Assembly (NCBI RefSeq): GCF_020734105.1
Contig: NZ_JAJAFR010000006.1
Location: forward strand, 248,001-312,000
Length of the DNA: 64,000 bases
Source: Alkalihalobacillus deserti
GTDB taxonomy: Bacteria > Bacillota > Bacilli > Bacillales > Bacillaceae_D
Direction of reading: 5' to 3'
The position numbers and the translations under genes are program-made. Numbering within the stretch: position 1 is the stretch's first letter; each line of letters opens with the position of its first letter. The notes below the pieces were generated by a model. It saw nothing but the letters and a program-made list of their open reading frames with translations, was not told the DNA's origin and did no database searches. Below, piece by piece: positions 8,878 through 17,397 of this stretch.

Positions 8878-9303
8878 GTGATCGATATAGTTGCCAATCA
8901 TAAATTGTTCCATTCTATTCACCAGCTCTCCCGTCTTTTAACAAAGAATATGAATAAAGCACTACAACCATTCGGGTTATATAGCGCACAATGGTCTGTC
9001 ATCTATGTATTAAAAACAAAAGGGACATTAACACAAACAGAGTTGTGTGAGTATTTGTCTGTCGAAGCACCACCATTAACAAGAAACATTCAAAGACTCG
9101 TTAAACAAGATTATGTCAAACAAGTACGCGGCAAGGACAACAGAAGCAAATTGATTGAGCTGACAGAAAAAGCACATCAGGAATATCCATCTTGGGAACA
9201 AGCAGTATTACAAACGAATCAAACGCTACTTGAAAACTTTCCAAATCGTTCTGAAGAACAATTAGAACAACTTATATCAGAATGGTTAACAACATTACGA
9301 TGA
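8878..9303 (+). CDS. MarR-family regulator
   Basis: 141 residues, MarR winged helix: an N-terminal dimer helix, TQTELCEYLSVEAPPLTRNIQRLV as the helix-turn-helix (about residues 53-76), and a wing with RGKDNRSK. The family represses nearby genes and is released by phenolic compounds, so it fits beside an aromatic pathway. The GTG start overlaps the AGGAG sequence, an awkward spacing; the next in-frame start is TTG at 8905, so the true N terminus is uncertain. It lies downstream of the gentisate terminator and has its own promoter. Targets other than itself are unknown. Confidence 0.82.
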   Translation: MIDIVANHKLFHSIHQLSRLLTKNMNKALQPFGLYSAQWSVIYVLKTKGTLTQTELCEYLSVEAPPLTRNIQRLVKQDYVKQVRGKDNRSKLIELTEKAHQEYPSWEQAVLQTNQTLLENFPNRSEEQLEQLISEWLTTLR

Positions 9304-9891
9304 CGAAAAACAATGAGTAGGTTTCATTTTTAATACGAATAAGTGTTGAGATTAAACAGGGGGAGTGTGTATGATGTTTCTGCTTAAAAGCTTGATTCAT
9401 GGGAATTGCGATCGTTCGTTGTAGAACAAGTGTTATATGGAGTTTAATGGTTGCTTGACCACTTCTAGTTATAACTGATGGGTTGAGTTGGCTCATATTC
9501 TTCCAACGTAAATAATCGAAGGGCCTGTGTAATTCGGAGAACAAACGAAATCTGCTATGATAGAACTTTTAATTTTTAAAATGTGGATGTTAGTTCAATT
9601 GGTAGTTGCTTATTTTGATCAATATTCGCTATCATAAAGGAGACACCTCTTCTGTTGATCGTTTCTCTTTATTCAAATTCATTATACCAAACGCTGAAGT
9701 GTTTATATGCCTATATTTCTTCTCAATGATTATGCTTCAACGGTTGCTAGCATTCCTGTTATCCTAAACTGCTTACATTTTTCTAGGTGCGAAGGTTCAG
9801 TAATGGTTTTTTTACTTTGCCAAAGTAAATGAATAATGGGAGTTTAGAATAGCTATAATTTAAAAATTAAAAACCTGTCAGGTGATTCTAA
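9304..9891. other. Gene-free stretch between the MarR and ROK1 genes
   Basis: 588 bases without a convincing gene. On the minus strand a start ATG near 9644, after a GGTGTCTCC-type sequence, opens a frame that soon hits stops, and another minus frame is open at 9272-9544. This could be a decayed coding fossil, but no family is recognised. The ROK1 palindrome lies at the right end. Confidence 0.4.
9811..9829. promoter_or_regulatory. Perfect palindrome, probable ROK1 operator
   Basis: The 19-base sequence TTTACTTTGCCAAAGTAAA is a perfect palindrome with a single central base, 62 bases before the ROK1 start. XylR/NagC-type ROK repressors bind AT-rich palindromes of this kind, so autoregulation is likely. 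No second exact copy was seen in the window. Confidence 0.65.
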
Positions 9892-11073
9892 ATGTTAAAA
9901 AGTCTGTTACTAGATAGCTCTATAAAAAAACAACCTATAAAAGAGGTTTTTAGAGTAATAAGTAGGTATGGTCCAATTACTAGGTCAAAGTTATCAAATA
10001 AGTTGGAAATAAAAATTAAACAAACTGCCTTAGCCCGGATAATTAGTGAATTAAAAACGAATAACTTAATAAAAGAAGGTGGTCATGAAGAATCAGAAGG
10101 AGGAAGACCTCCAGTTCTTTATAGCATCGTACCAACTGCAGGGTTTATTATTGCTGTTCATATAATACGAGCACATACAAAAGTAGTACTATTAGATTCA
10201 TGTCTGCACACAGTCAAAAACGAAACCTTTGTAATGACAACAAAACATACACCAGAAATTGTCATAGCAAAAGTAATTGAAATTACAAACAAGTTTTTAA
10301 ATGAATATAAAATAGAGTTAGATCAGTTACTTGGTATAGGAATAAGTTCAGTAGGACCGTTAAATAAAAAAGATGGAATTATAATAAAACCGCAATTATT
10401 CCTTTCTAAAGGATGGATTAATGTACCTATTGTAAAAATAATAAAGGAAATTTTTCCAGTGAAGGTTATATTGGAGCATTCTTCAAATGCAGGATTAATG
10501 GGGGAATATGTTTCTTCTTCATTACCACATGAAAATATGTTATACATTTTTAATAGTTGGGGAACTGGCTGTGGAATAATGACAAATGGTGAAATCATAA
10601 ATTCTAGAATAGGTCGTACTGATGGATTTGCACATATGAGTATGGATGTAAATGGCCCTATTTGTTTTTGTGGTAGTAGGGGCTGCTTAAATACTTATAC
10701 GTCTTTAAATTCTATTTTAGAATCATTAAATAATAGCAACCCTTATTTTAAATCAATAAACTGGAGTGAACTCTCTACTCTAGAAATTATTGAACGGTTA
10801 AAAGATGAATATGAGCTGACTAATGAAATCGTATTAAGATCAGCTACTTATCTTGGAGTTGGAATTTCAAATTTGGTAAATATTATAGGGTCAGAAGCAG
10901 TCTATATAAGTGGACCTTTAATTTACCACTATCCGAATTATTATGAAACGGTAATAAAATCTATTTCACAACGTGTGTATGGAAAACCAAATATCGCTTT
11001 AAGTCAAGGTGATTATGAGGAAGAAACACTTGATATTGGATTAGGTGCATTAGTTTATGCTTCTTATTATTAA
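9892..11073 (+). CDS. ROK-family transcriptional regulator 1
   Basis: 393 residues: an N-terminal winged helix (about 15-80) and a C-terminal ROK ATPase-like domain. The zinc motif is present as AHMSMDVNGPICFCGSRGCL. The stretch that in sugar kinases holds the catalytic Asp (NDAN) reads HSSNAGLMGEY, so the catalytic Asp is missing and kinase activity is unlikely. It resembles the second ROK regulator at 15169 along its whole length. A SulP transporter gene follows in the same direction after 256 bases. Its ligand need not be a sugar. CAGGTGATT precedes the ATG. Confidence 0.85.
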   Translation: MLKSLLLDSSIKKQPIKEVFRVISRYGPITRSKLSNKLEIKIKQTALARIISELKTNNLIKEGGHEESEGGRPPVLYSIVPTAGFIIAVHIIRAHTKVVLLDSCLHTVKNETFVMTTKHTPEIVIAKVIEITNKFLNEYKIELDQLLGIGISSVGPLNKKDGIIIKPQLFLSKGWINVPIVKIIKEIFPVKVILEHSSNAGLMGEYVSSSLPHENMLYIFNSWGTGCGIMTNGEIINSRIGRTDGFAHMSMDVNGPICFCGSRGCLNTYTSLNSILESLNNSNPYFKSINWSELSTLEIIERLKDEYELTNEIVLRSATYLGVGISNLVNIIGSEAVYISGPLIYHYPNYYETVIKSISQRVYGKPNIALSQGDYEEETLDIGLGALVYASYY

Positions 11074-11174
11074 GGCTTTTAAGATAGAACAAGTTGTTAT
11101 GGTTTATCTGCAAGAATAAATTGCGTAAATGACCTGATCAATTTGTTCTTTTGATCTAAGGTTCTATAAAGTAA

Positions 11175-11229
11175 GAAAGTAACCTATGATTAAATCGAGG
11201 TATAATATTGATTAACCATAGTAACTTTC
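11175..11229. promoter_or_regulatory. Long inverted repeat between ROK1 and SulP genes
   Basis: Arms at 11175-11193 (GAAAGTAACCTATGATTAA) and 11212-11229 match after complementing, apart from two changes and one gap. The 18-base loop holds TATAAT at 11201-11206. There is no T-run, so an operator or promoter site seems more likely than a terminator. Confidence 0.45.
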
Positions 11230-11329
11230 ATCGCAATGTCTAAAAGTGTGTTACTATTTAGAATATAAGGAAACTAGCAATTGACACTTTTATCCGAAAC
11301 CGAAAGAAGTTCGAGGGGGAATAAAATCA

Positions 11330-13051
11330 ATGTCACTCTTAAAAAGGAAACCTATTATAATCCCTAACTACAATAGACAATTATTTAAAAATGATTTTGT
11401 TGCTGGAGTAACCCTTTTCGTTATGCTTATTCCTCAAGGCATGGCATATGCTATGCTTGCAGGACTCCCACCTGTTATGGGGTTGTATGCTTCAACAATC
11501 CCGTTGATTATTTATGCTTTTTTTGGTTCATCGAGGCATCTATCAGTAGGCCCAGTAGCAATTACATCCTTATTGGTTTTTTCTGGTGTGTCGTTTTATG
11601 CTGAAGTTGGCTCTACAGATTTTATTTCGATGGCTATCGTATTAGCGGTTTTGGTTGGAGCAATCCAACTGGTGCTCGGTATAATGAAAGCTGGTTTTAT
11701 AGTGAAATTTATTCCTCATTCCGTGTTGAATGGTTATACATCAGCTGCAGCAATTGTGATTGGCCTAAGCCAACTCAAACATATTTTAGGAATAAATATA
11801 GGTAGTTATTTGCAAGTACATCTAATATTTTTAGACGTAATCAATAAAATAACAGAACTACATTTTATAACCGTCATAATCGCACTTAGCAGCATTATGG
11901 GTCTTTTAGTTTTACGGAAAATAAATTCACGTTTTCCTTCAGCTTTATTGCTTGTCATTTTATCGATTGCAACTGTTTTTTTATTTCGATTAGACCAATA
12001 CGGCTTACAAATAGTGGGGGATGTGCCGAAGGGAATGCCTACATTTTCATTTCCTGCGATAACGTTTGAAAAGATACAAATGTTATTTCCAATGGCACTA
12101 ACGATTTCTCTTATAGCCTTTATGGAATCTCTTGCTATCGGAAAAGCGATTGCACGTAAAGAAAAATATAAAATAGAACCAAATAAAGAATTAAAGGCAC
12201 TAGGATTAGCGAATATCGTTGGGGCCTGTTTCAATTCATTTCCGATAAACGGGAGTTTTTCTAGGACGGCAGTAAATTATCAAGCAGGTGGCGTCACTCA
12301 GATCACCTCAATTATTACAGGCATTTGCGTTATGATTACGTTACTATTTTTCACATCATTTTTTTATTATTTACCTAATGCGGTTTTAGCAGCTATTATT
12401 ATCATTGCCGTTTATAAATTAATAGATATTAAAGAGTTGAAGCATCTTTTTAAAGTGAAACCATTTGAAGGTTGGGTGTGGGTCACTACTTTTTTTGTTA
12501 CTTTATTTGTAGGGATACAATGGGGGATTATCATTGGTGCTATCTTCACTTTACTTCTTATAATCAAGAAAAGCACTCAGCCAAATATTGTCGAGGTTGG
12601 ATACTTGAACAAAAAGAATGTCTTTCGTGATATTACTAGATTTCCTGAGGCAAACACTGCAGAAGAAGTGTTGATCATTAGAATCGATTCGAGCTTACAT
12701 TTTGCGAATATTGCTTATTTGGATGAAAAAATAAAGAGTCTTTTTAAAGAGAGAATGAATACAAAATGGTTAATTATCGATATGTCGGGTGTAAATGATA
12801 TAGATTCTGCCTCTCTCGATATGTTAGAAGAGATGATCGATTATTATCAAAAAGAAAAAGGCGTTACATTTTTGTTTGCTAATATGAAGGGGTCTGTTAG
12901 AGATCTCGTTAAAAAAGTAGGCTGGGATCATAAATACCAAGAACAAATGAATCACTTAACGGTAGATCAATTGTTAAAAGAAAAAGGGCTTACTCAATAT
13001 TTTGATCCATCTAAAAGATTTATAGAAGGTATATTGGATTTTCAAATATAG
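11330..13051 (+). CDS. SulP-family anion transporter with STAS domain
   Basis: 573 residues. Ten or more membrane segments fill about residues 20-410, with the SulP N-terminal signature IPQGMAYAMLAGLPPVMGLYAS. A cytoplasmic STAS domain follows at about 445-555 (SSLHFANI, DMSGVNDIDSASLDML). The family moves sulfate, bicarbonate, dicarboxylates or other anions by Na+ symport, H+ symport or exchange; the substrate cannot be read from sequence. Length is typical. The start ATG follows GAGGGGGA. The ROK gene upstream may control it. A tandem palindromic repeat begins within 10 bases of the stop codon. Confidence 0.85.
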   Translation: MSLLKRKPIIIPNYNRQLFKNDFVAGVTLFVMLIPQGMAYAMLAGLPPVMGLYASTIPLIIYAFFGSSRHLSVGPVAITSLLVFSGVSFYAEVGSTDFISMAIVLAVLVGAIQLVLGIMKAGFIVKFIPHSVLNGYTSAAAIVIGLSQLKHILGINIGSYLQVHLIFLDVINKITELHFITVIIALSSIMGLLVLRKINSRFPSALLLVILSIATVFLFRLDQYGLQIVGDVPKGMPTFSFPAITFEKIQMLFPMALTISLIAFMESLAIGKAIARKEKYKIEPNKELKALGLANIVGACFNSFPINGSFSRTAVNYQAGGVTQITSIITGICVMITLLFFTSFFYYLPNAVLAAIIIIAVYKLIDIKELKHLFKVKPFEGWVWVTTFFVTLFVGIQWGIIIGAIFTLLLIIKKSTQPNIVEVGYLNKKNVFRDITRFPEANTAEEVLIIRIDSSLHFANIAYLDEKIKSLFKERMNTKWLIIDMSGVNDIDSASLDMLEEMIDYYQKEKGVTFLFANMKGSVRDLVKKVGWDHKYQEQMNHLTVDQLLKEKGLTQYFDPSKRFIEGILDFQI

Positions 13052-13056
13052 TTTTA

Positions 13057-13401
13057 GAGCTTGTTCAAAAAGGGTGGTCTTCCCTTTTTGAACAAGCTCG
13101 AAGCAATGAGCGAAGCCACTGCCATGTTTTAAGTCGATCCGAGTGGTTTTCTCGGATAGACGCGCAGTGAGTGAAGCCATTGCAACTCCGCATTAGGAGA
13201 GAGGATACTAAAGGTTCAAAAAAGGTGGTCTTCCCTTTTTGAACAAGCTCGAAGCAATGAGCGAAGCCACTGCAATGTTTTAAGTCGATCCGAGTGGTTT
13301 TCTCGGATAGACGCGCAGTGAGTGAAGCCATTGCAACTCCGCATTAGGAGAGAGGATACTAAAGGTTCAAAAAAGGTGGTCTTCCCTTTTTGAACAAGCT
13401 C
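13057..13401 (-). repeat. Palindromic element, tandemly duplicated (151-bp period)
   Basis: The outer hairpin GAGCTTGTTCAAAAAGGG/CCCTTTTTGAACAAGCTC occurs three times, complete at 13057-13099 and with altered left arms later, with two copies of the core between. Landmarks such as GTGGTC recur exactly 151 bases apart (13074, 13225, 13376). The core is the reverse complement of the element at 20983-21140. First core helices: GCAATG 13103-13108 with CATTGC 13178-13183, and CACTGC 13117-13122 with GCAGTG 13164-13169, each separated by 8 bases. Short open frames here are artefacts. Confidence 0.9.
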
Positions 13402-13438
13402 TTTTAAAAAGCAACAAACAAATCAAGGAAAAAAACAT

Positions 13439-13485
13439 AAGACCTCCGTGTAAAGAAGTAGTCGTTCTCTTTACACAGAGGTCTT
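13439..13485 (-). terminator. Terminator of mqnE
   Basis: Hairpin with arms AAGACCTC-x-GTGTAAAGA and its complement around an 11-base loop, 25 bases past the mqnE stop. It may also stop transcripts from the left. Confidence 0.75.
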
Positions 13486-13509
13486 GATTTTTGATCTTAA
13501 GTTGATTGA

Positions 13510-14607
13510 TTACCACCGATTTATCTCATTGTAGAATGTGTCACGCTCTATGGGTATTCGGTTAGCTCCCTTTACTAAATGAACCAATTCGTCACGAGTT
13601 AATCCTGCGGGAGACAATGCACCAGCAGCATGACTAATTCTTTCTTCAAGAAGTGTACCATGAACATCTGAAGCGCCAAATGTTAACGCTAATTGTGTTA
13701 ATTGAGTGCCAATATTAATAAAATAGGCTTTAATATGTTGAAAATTATCTAGCATTAAGCGGCTAATCGCTAATGTTTTTAAATCCTCATATGCCGAAGT
13801 TCTACGTTTGATCCCAGATTGAACACTTTTAGGTTGGACAGCTAGCGGAATAAACACATAAAAACCATTTGTTTTATCTTGAATTTCTCTTAATTGAAGC
13901 ATATGGTCAATTCTCTCTTCAATTGTCTCTATCGAACCGTAAAGCATTGTAGCGTGTGTTCGTAGGCCCAATCCGTGCGCCACCTCTTGAATTTCAAGCC
14001 ATTGTTGAGTAGTAGCTTTTCCGACGCCCATTTTTTTACGGTAACGTTCTGATAAAATTTCTGCACCGCCACCAGTTAATGTGTCTAGACCAGCATCCAT
14101 TAATGTTTTTAAAACATCTTTATAACTTAAACCACTTAATCTTGAGAAAAATTCAATCTCAGCTGCGGTATGTGCTTTAATAGATACATTTGGATAATGT
14201 TTTTTCAATTGTTTTATACAGTCAACATAATAATCAAAAGGTACGTTAGGATTGTGACCACCAGTAATATGGAACTCCCGCACGTTAGGATTATAATTTT
14301 TTTCGATATACTCAATCATTTCTGTAGCACTTACCGTATAAGCTCCATCATCACCTTCTTTTTTCTTGAAGTTACAAAAAGCACACTCGGCTTCACATAC
14401 ATTTGTAAAATAAAGAGTCATATTTTGAATGAAATATACGTGATTATTATTTTTCCTGACGTTAACTTTGTCTGCTAATTGACCAATTGTTAATAAATCA
14501 TTTGAATTGTATAAATATAGGCCATCCTCTTTTGTAAGCCTTTCGCCATTCTCAACTTTATGGCTAATTTCCTGAAGCCTTGGTTCTATATTCGTTATCA
14601 TATTCAA
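13510..14607 (-). CDS. mqnE: Aminofutalosine synthase (radical SAM)
   Basis: 365 residues. The radical-SAM site CEAECAFC gives C71, C75 and C78, the CxxxCxxC pattern binding a 4Fe-4S cluster. FHITGGHNP and TLTGGGAEIL are typical of the MqnE/MqnC/CofH group. Overall pattern and length best fit MqnE, which joins SAM and the enolpyruvyl-benzoate product of MqnA to make aminofutalosine in the alternative menaquinone route. No other mqn gene lies in the window, unusual because these genes are often grouped and most bacilli use the men pathway. MqnC is the main alternative. Confidence 0.8.
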   Translation of the reverse strand: MNMITNIEPRLQEISHKVENGERLTKEDGLYLYNSNDLLTIGQLADKVNVRKNNNHVYFIQNMTLYFTNVCEAECAFCNFKKKEGDDGAYTVSATEMIEYIEKNYNPNVREFHITGGHNPNVPFDYYVDCIKQLKKHYPNVSIKAHTAAEIEFFSRLSGLSYKDVLKTLMDAGLDTLTGGGAEILSERYRKKMGVGKATTQQWLEIQEVAHGLGLRTHATMLYGSIETIEERIDHMLQLREIQDKTNGFYVFIPLAVQPKSVQSGIKRRTSAYEDLKTLAISRLMLDNFQHIKAYFINIGTQLTQLALTFGASDVHGTLLEERISHAAGALSPAGLTRDELVHLVKGANRIPIERDTFYNEINRW

Positions 14608-14840
14608 TCAAAATCCCTCCCTATTTAATACAAAAATAAAATCATAGTTTCGATTGTTAACTACCAACAATGGAACCCAAACCTTATTGACATCTCATGC
14701 GAACTTATCTATGTAGCTAAGAAAAGAGCCCATGCTTTTTTCCGAAAACGATAAAAGTCTAAGGTAATAATAACGAATATTTTTAGTTACGGCAATGGTT
14801 TATTTATATTAGTCTTGAGCTACTTGATTTTTTAATAAAA

Positions 14841-14928
14841 GAGTCTGTTCAAAAAGGGAGGATTTTCCCTTTTTGAACGGAGTCGGAGCCATTGCAAGTC
14901 TTATAGAGTACCTTTTTGAACACGCTCT
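14841..14928. repeat. Truncated palindromic element
   Basis: A complete outer hairpin (GTTCAAAAAGGGA...CCCTTTTTGAAC) is followed by GGAGCCATTGCAAGTCTTAT, the reverse complement of the left end of the element at 20825, and then a second outer arm. The central hairpin is missing, consistent with an internal deletion. Confidence 0.75.
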
Positions 14929-15086
14929 AAAAAGGAAGAATTTTTCGCGGGTTAATGTAAGGGTAAAATAACGAACATTCACTTGAATCTTAAATTGGTA
15001 TCCAACGTGTTGAGGGGGATGATCACTCATCGGTTCATTACACTTGTGAGATTTGTTCAAGGAGCTAAGCAAATCACTTGCTATCA

Positions 15087-15107
15087 TTTAATCCATTATG
15101 GATTAAA
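15087..15107. promoter_or_regulatory. Perfect palindrome, probable ROK2 operator
   Basis: A 21-base perfect palindrome centred on 15097 with core AATCCATTATGGATT, 61 bases before the ROK2 start. A related site lies before the MBL/TRAP operon at 16489-16509. Confidence 0.7.
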
Positions 15108-15168
15108 ATGTGGTAAGATATAAACAATTCACTTTTTAATAGATTTTATTTTAGGGATTGGTGATCGT

Positions 15169-16398
15169 ATGTTTAAACAATTTCTTCAAAATACAACACC
15201 CAAGAATCAAGATTTGAAAAAATTATATTTATTAATCCATAAATATGGGCCAATAACAAAAGCGGATTTAATTGAGAAAACAGAAATAAAGAAAACCACT
15301 CTTGTTCGCATGATTGATGAATTATTAAAATGCAAATTTATTGAAGAATGTGGACTTGGAGAGTCCTTCGTTGGGCGCCGGCCGATTCTTTATGATGTAG
15401 TAAGGAATGGAAATTATCTGATTGGTATTCATATTTCCCGAATGAAAACCAATATTGTCTTGTTGAATTTGCGATATGACCAGATTGATCAGGAATCGTT
15501 CATCATGACAACGATGCATACTCCGGAATTTGTTATGTTGAAAATTAAAAATATTATAGAAAATTTTATGGAAAAGCATCATTTTGATCAGGAAAAACTG
15601 ATGGGGATTGGTCTTGCAGTAATTGGTCCATTAAATCGGGCAGAAGGGATGATTTTAAAACCGGAATCCTTTCTAGCTGCCAACTGGAATCACGTTCCGA
15701 TTGTGAAGCTGATTCAACAAGCATTTCCGGTAAAAGTGGTGCTTGAAAAAGGTGCTAATGCAGCAGCCGTCGCAGAATACCACGCAAATAATTACCTTTA
15801 TGAAAATATCCTCTACTGTGTAAGTGGTGGTTGGGGAATCGATTGCGGCGTTGTCGTTAACGGAATGATTTTACCAGATCAGTATGCCGACCAAAGCGGG
15901 TACGGTCATATGATTGTAGATTTAAACGGGAATATTTGTTCTTGCGGAAAAAGAGGATGTATCGTTTCTTACACATCATTTCAAAGCATAGTCCGTCAAT
16001 TAGAAAGTGAAAATGCGTTATTAGGAAATATGAGTAAAGAACTTTTTCAAAAAGCATCGCTTACTGAGATGATGGAATATTTTAAGCAAGGCGACAAAAA
16101 AACAGAAAGAATTATCTTAGAGAGTGCACGGTATTTAGGGATAGGTCTTTCTAATTTACTTAATCTTTTTCGGTCGGAAATAATCATTTTGAATGGTCCT
16201 TTTCTATATGAGTTTGATGGTTATTATGAACAAGTTGTTGATAATATAGCAGAAAATATTCACGAAGAGAAAGAGGTAATCTTTTCACAGGGATGGCTTC
16301 AAGAAAATGCAGCCGCCATTGGTGCAGCTATATTGCTATTTGAATCGTATTTTAAAGACCTAAATTTTTCAAGTGAAAAAAGCGTTGCAATTTTCTAA
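15169..16398 (+). CDS. ROK-family transcriptional regulator 2
   Basis: 409 residues, closely related to ROK1: an N-terminal winged helix and a C-terminal ROK domain with the zinc motif GHMIVDLNGNICSCGKRGCI. As in ROK1, the catalytic Asp region reads EKGANAAAVAEY, without the Asp, so a pure regulator is likely. It is followed in the same direction by an MBL hydrolase and a TAXI-TRAP transporter that carry the same palindrome in front, so it probably controls their expression and its own. GGTGATC precedes the ATG. The inducer is unknown. Confidence 0.87.
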   Translation: MFKQFLQNTTPKNQDLKKLYLLIHKYGPITKADLIEKTEIKKTTLVRMIDELLKCKFIEECGLGESFVGRRPILYDVVRNGNYLIGIHISRMKTNIVLLNLRYDQIDQESFIMTTMHTPEFVMLKIKNIIENFMEKHHFDQEKLMGIGLAVIGPLNRAEGMILKPESFLAANWNHVPIVKLIQQAFPVKVVLEKGANAAAVAEYHANNYLYENILYCVSGGWGIDCGVVVNGMILPDQYADQSGYGHMIVDLNGNICSCGKRGCIVSYTSFQSIVRQLESENALLGNMSKELFQKASLTEMMEYFKQGDKKTERIILESARYLGIGLSNLLNLFRSEIIILNGPFLYEFDGYYEQVVDNIAENIHEEKEVIFSQGWLQENAAAIGAAILLFESYFKDLNFSSEKSVAIF

Positions 16399-16432
16399 CT
16401 AATTAGTTACTATACAACTAAGAAGAAATTAA

Positions 16433-16449
16433 ACCCAAAATGGATTTAA
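16433..16449. promoter_or_regulatory. Degenerate ROK2-type half site
   Basis: ACCCAAAATGGATTTAA matches the 15087 operator at 13 of 17 positions, with the right half nearly intact. Its centre lies 60 bases before the centre of the better site at 16489, compatible with cooperative or looped binding. Confidence 0.4.
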
Positions 16450-16488
16450 TAGAAATTAATATTATTGTAAGCGCTCTTTTTTAGTCGA

Positions 16489-16509
16489 TTTTATCCATTA
16501 TGGTCAAAA
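16489..16509. promoter_or_regulatory. ROK2-type operator before the MBL/TRAP genes
   Basis: A 21-base imperfect palindrome with the same ATCCATTATGG core as the ROK2 operator; eight of ten base pairs are kept. It ends 16 bases before the MBL start. A weak cre-like TGTAAGCGCT sequence lies at about 16468, matching only part of the CcpA consensus. Confidence 0.6.
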
Positions 16510-16525
16510 GAGAAAGGGAGATGGA

Positions 16526-17374
16526 ATGATGAGTACATCAGTAATTATGCTTGGAACAGGAAGCCCGCGTTTAAATAAAGAGAGAATGGCTACAGCGCAT
16601 CTATTATCAATGGGCGGAGAGTCGATCTTAGTAGATTGTGCAGAGGGGACAACGATGCAGTTAGTAAAAGCGGATATTCCCCCGCAAGATATCAAGTATG
16701 TGTTCTTTACACATCTTCACGCCGATCATATGTTAGGGTATGCTAACTTTTTAATAAGCAGTTGGGTAGAAGGTCGACGCGAACTAACGGTTGTAGGACC
16801 GGTTGGAACGAAAAAAATGCATGATTTACTAGTGGAAATGCTAGAAAATGATATCAACTACCGTATGTCGTTGGGAAGACCAGATACAGGTATACGTGAT
16901 GTGAAAGTCATTGAAATTGAAAAAGAGGGTCGCGTTAATGTGGAATTGCCTATCGATGTACATTGTGCGGAGATGGTTCATAATGTCCCTACATTCGCAT
17001 ACCGCTTTGACAAAGAAAGTGATTCAGTCGTTTTCGGAGGCGATACTGCCCCGCCGACAGATCCGCTTGCGAAGCTCGCTGAAGGAGCAGGGATGTTAAT
17101 TCATGATGCGTGTCTAACACTTATAGAAGATGATCAAACACCTAATTCTTCAAAAATATGGGAAAATCTTCAGAAAGAACATTGTACACCGGCGCAAGCA
17201 GCAGAAACAGCGAAAAAAGCAAACGTAAAGCAACTAGTTTTAACACACTTTTTGCCAAAAATGAATCCTAAAAATGTGTTAGATGAAGCGGCTGGAGTAT
17301 TCAATGGTGAAATCATAATCCCGAATGATTTAGATGTCATTAAACTTTCATCCAAAACGTTAACGAAATCTTAA
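16526..17374 (+). CDS. MBL-fold hydrolase, RNase Z-like subgroup
   Basis: 282 residues of the metallo-beta-lactamase fold. The key motif THLHADHMLGY (about residues 66-76) supplies zinc ligands; further ligands are likely the His of MVHNVP, the Asp of FGGDTAPP and the His of LTHF. The pattern is closest to RNase Z-like hydrolases, which include arylsulfatase-type enzymes, and lacks an RNA-binding exosite that I can see. It stands between a ROK regulator and a TRAP transporter, so it may cleave an ester or sulfate bond of the imported compound. That is inference. AAGGGAGATGG precedes the paired ATG codons. Confidence 0.72.
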   Translation: MMSTSVIMLGTGSPRLNKERMATAHLLSMGGESILVDCAEGTTMQLVKADIPPQDIKYVFFTHLHADHMLGYANFLISSWVEGRRELTVVGPVGTKKMHDLLVEMLENDINYRMSLGRPDTGIRDVKVIEIEKEGRVNVELPIDVHCAEMVHNVPTFAYRFDKESDSVVFGGDTAPPTDPLAKLAEGAGMLIHDACLTLIEDDQTPNSSKIWENLQKEHCTPAQAAETAKKANVKQLVLTHFLPKMNPKNVLDEAAGVFNGEIIIPNDLDVIKLSSKTLTKS

Positions 17375-17397
17375 TACCAATCAAAGGGGGCATTAAC

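Larger units (their letters stand above)
14608..15168. other. Divergent intergenic region, mqnE / ROK2
   Basis: 561 bases with no credible gene. It contains a truncated palindromic element (14841-14928) and the ROK2 operator (15087-15107). The 92-residue minus frame at 14809-15087 runs through the repeat and is not convincing. Confidence 0.6.

Noticed and set aside
9272..9544. 90-residue minus-strand frame overlapping the MarR 3' end
   Set aside because: Looked briefly like a transposase remnant, but no DDE or other motif could be shown; reported only as a possible fossil in the intergenic entry.
12974..13331. Two overlapping minus-strand frames of 68 and 88 residues with the same N-terminal sequence
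   Set aside because: They run through the tandem palindromic repeat, and their shared sequence is just the repeated DNA translated.
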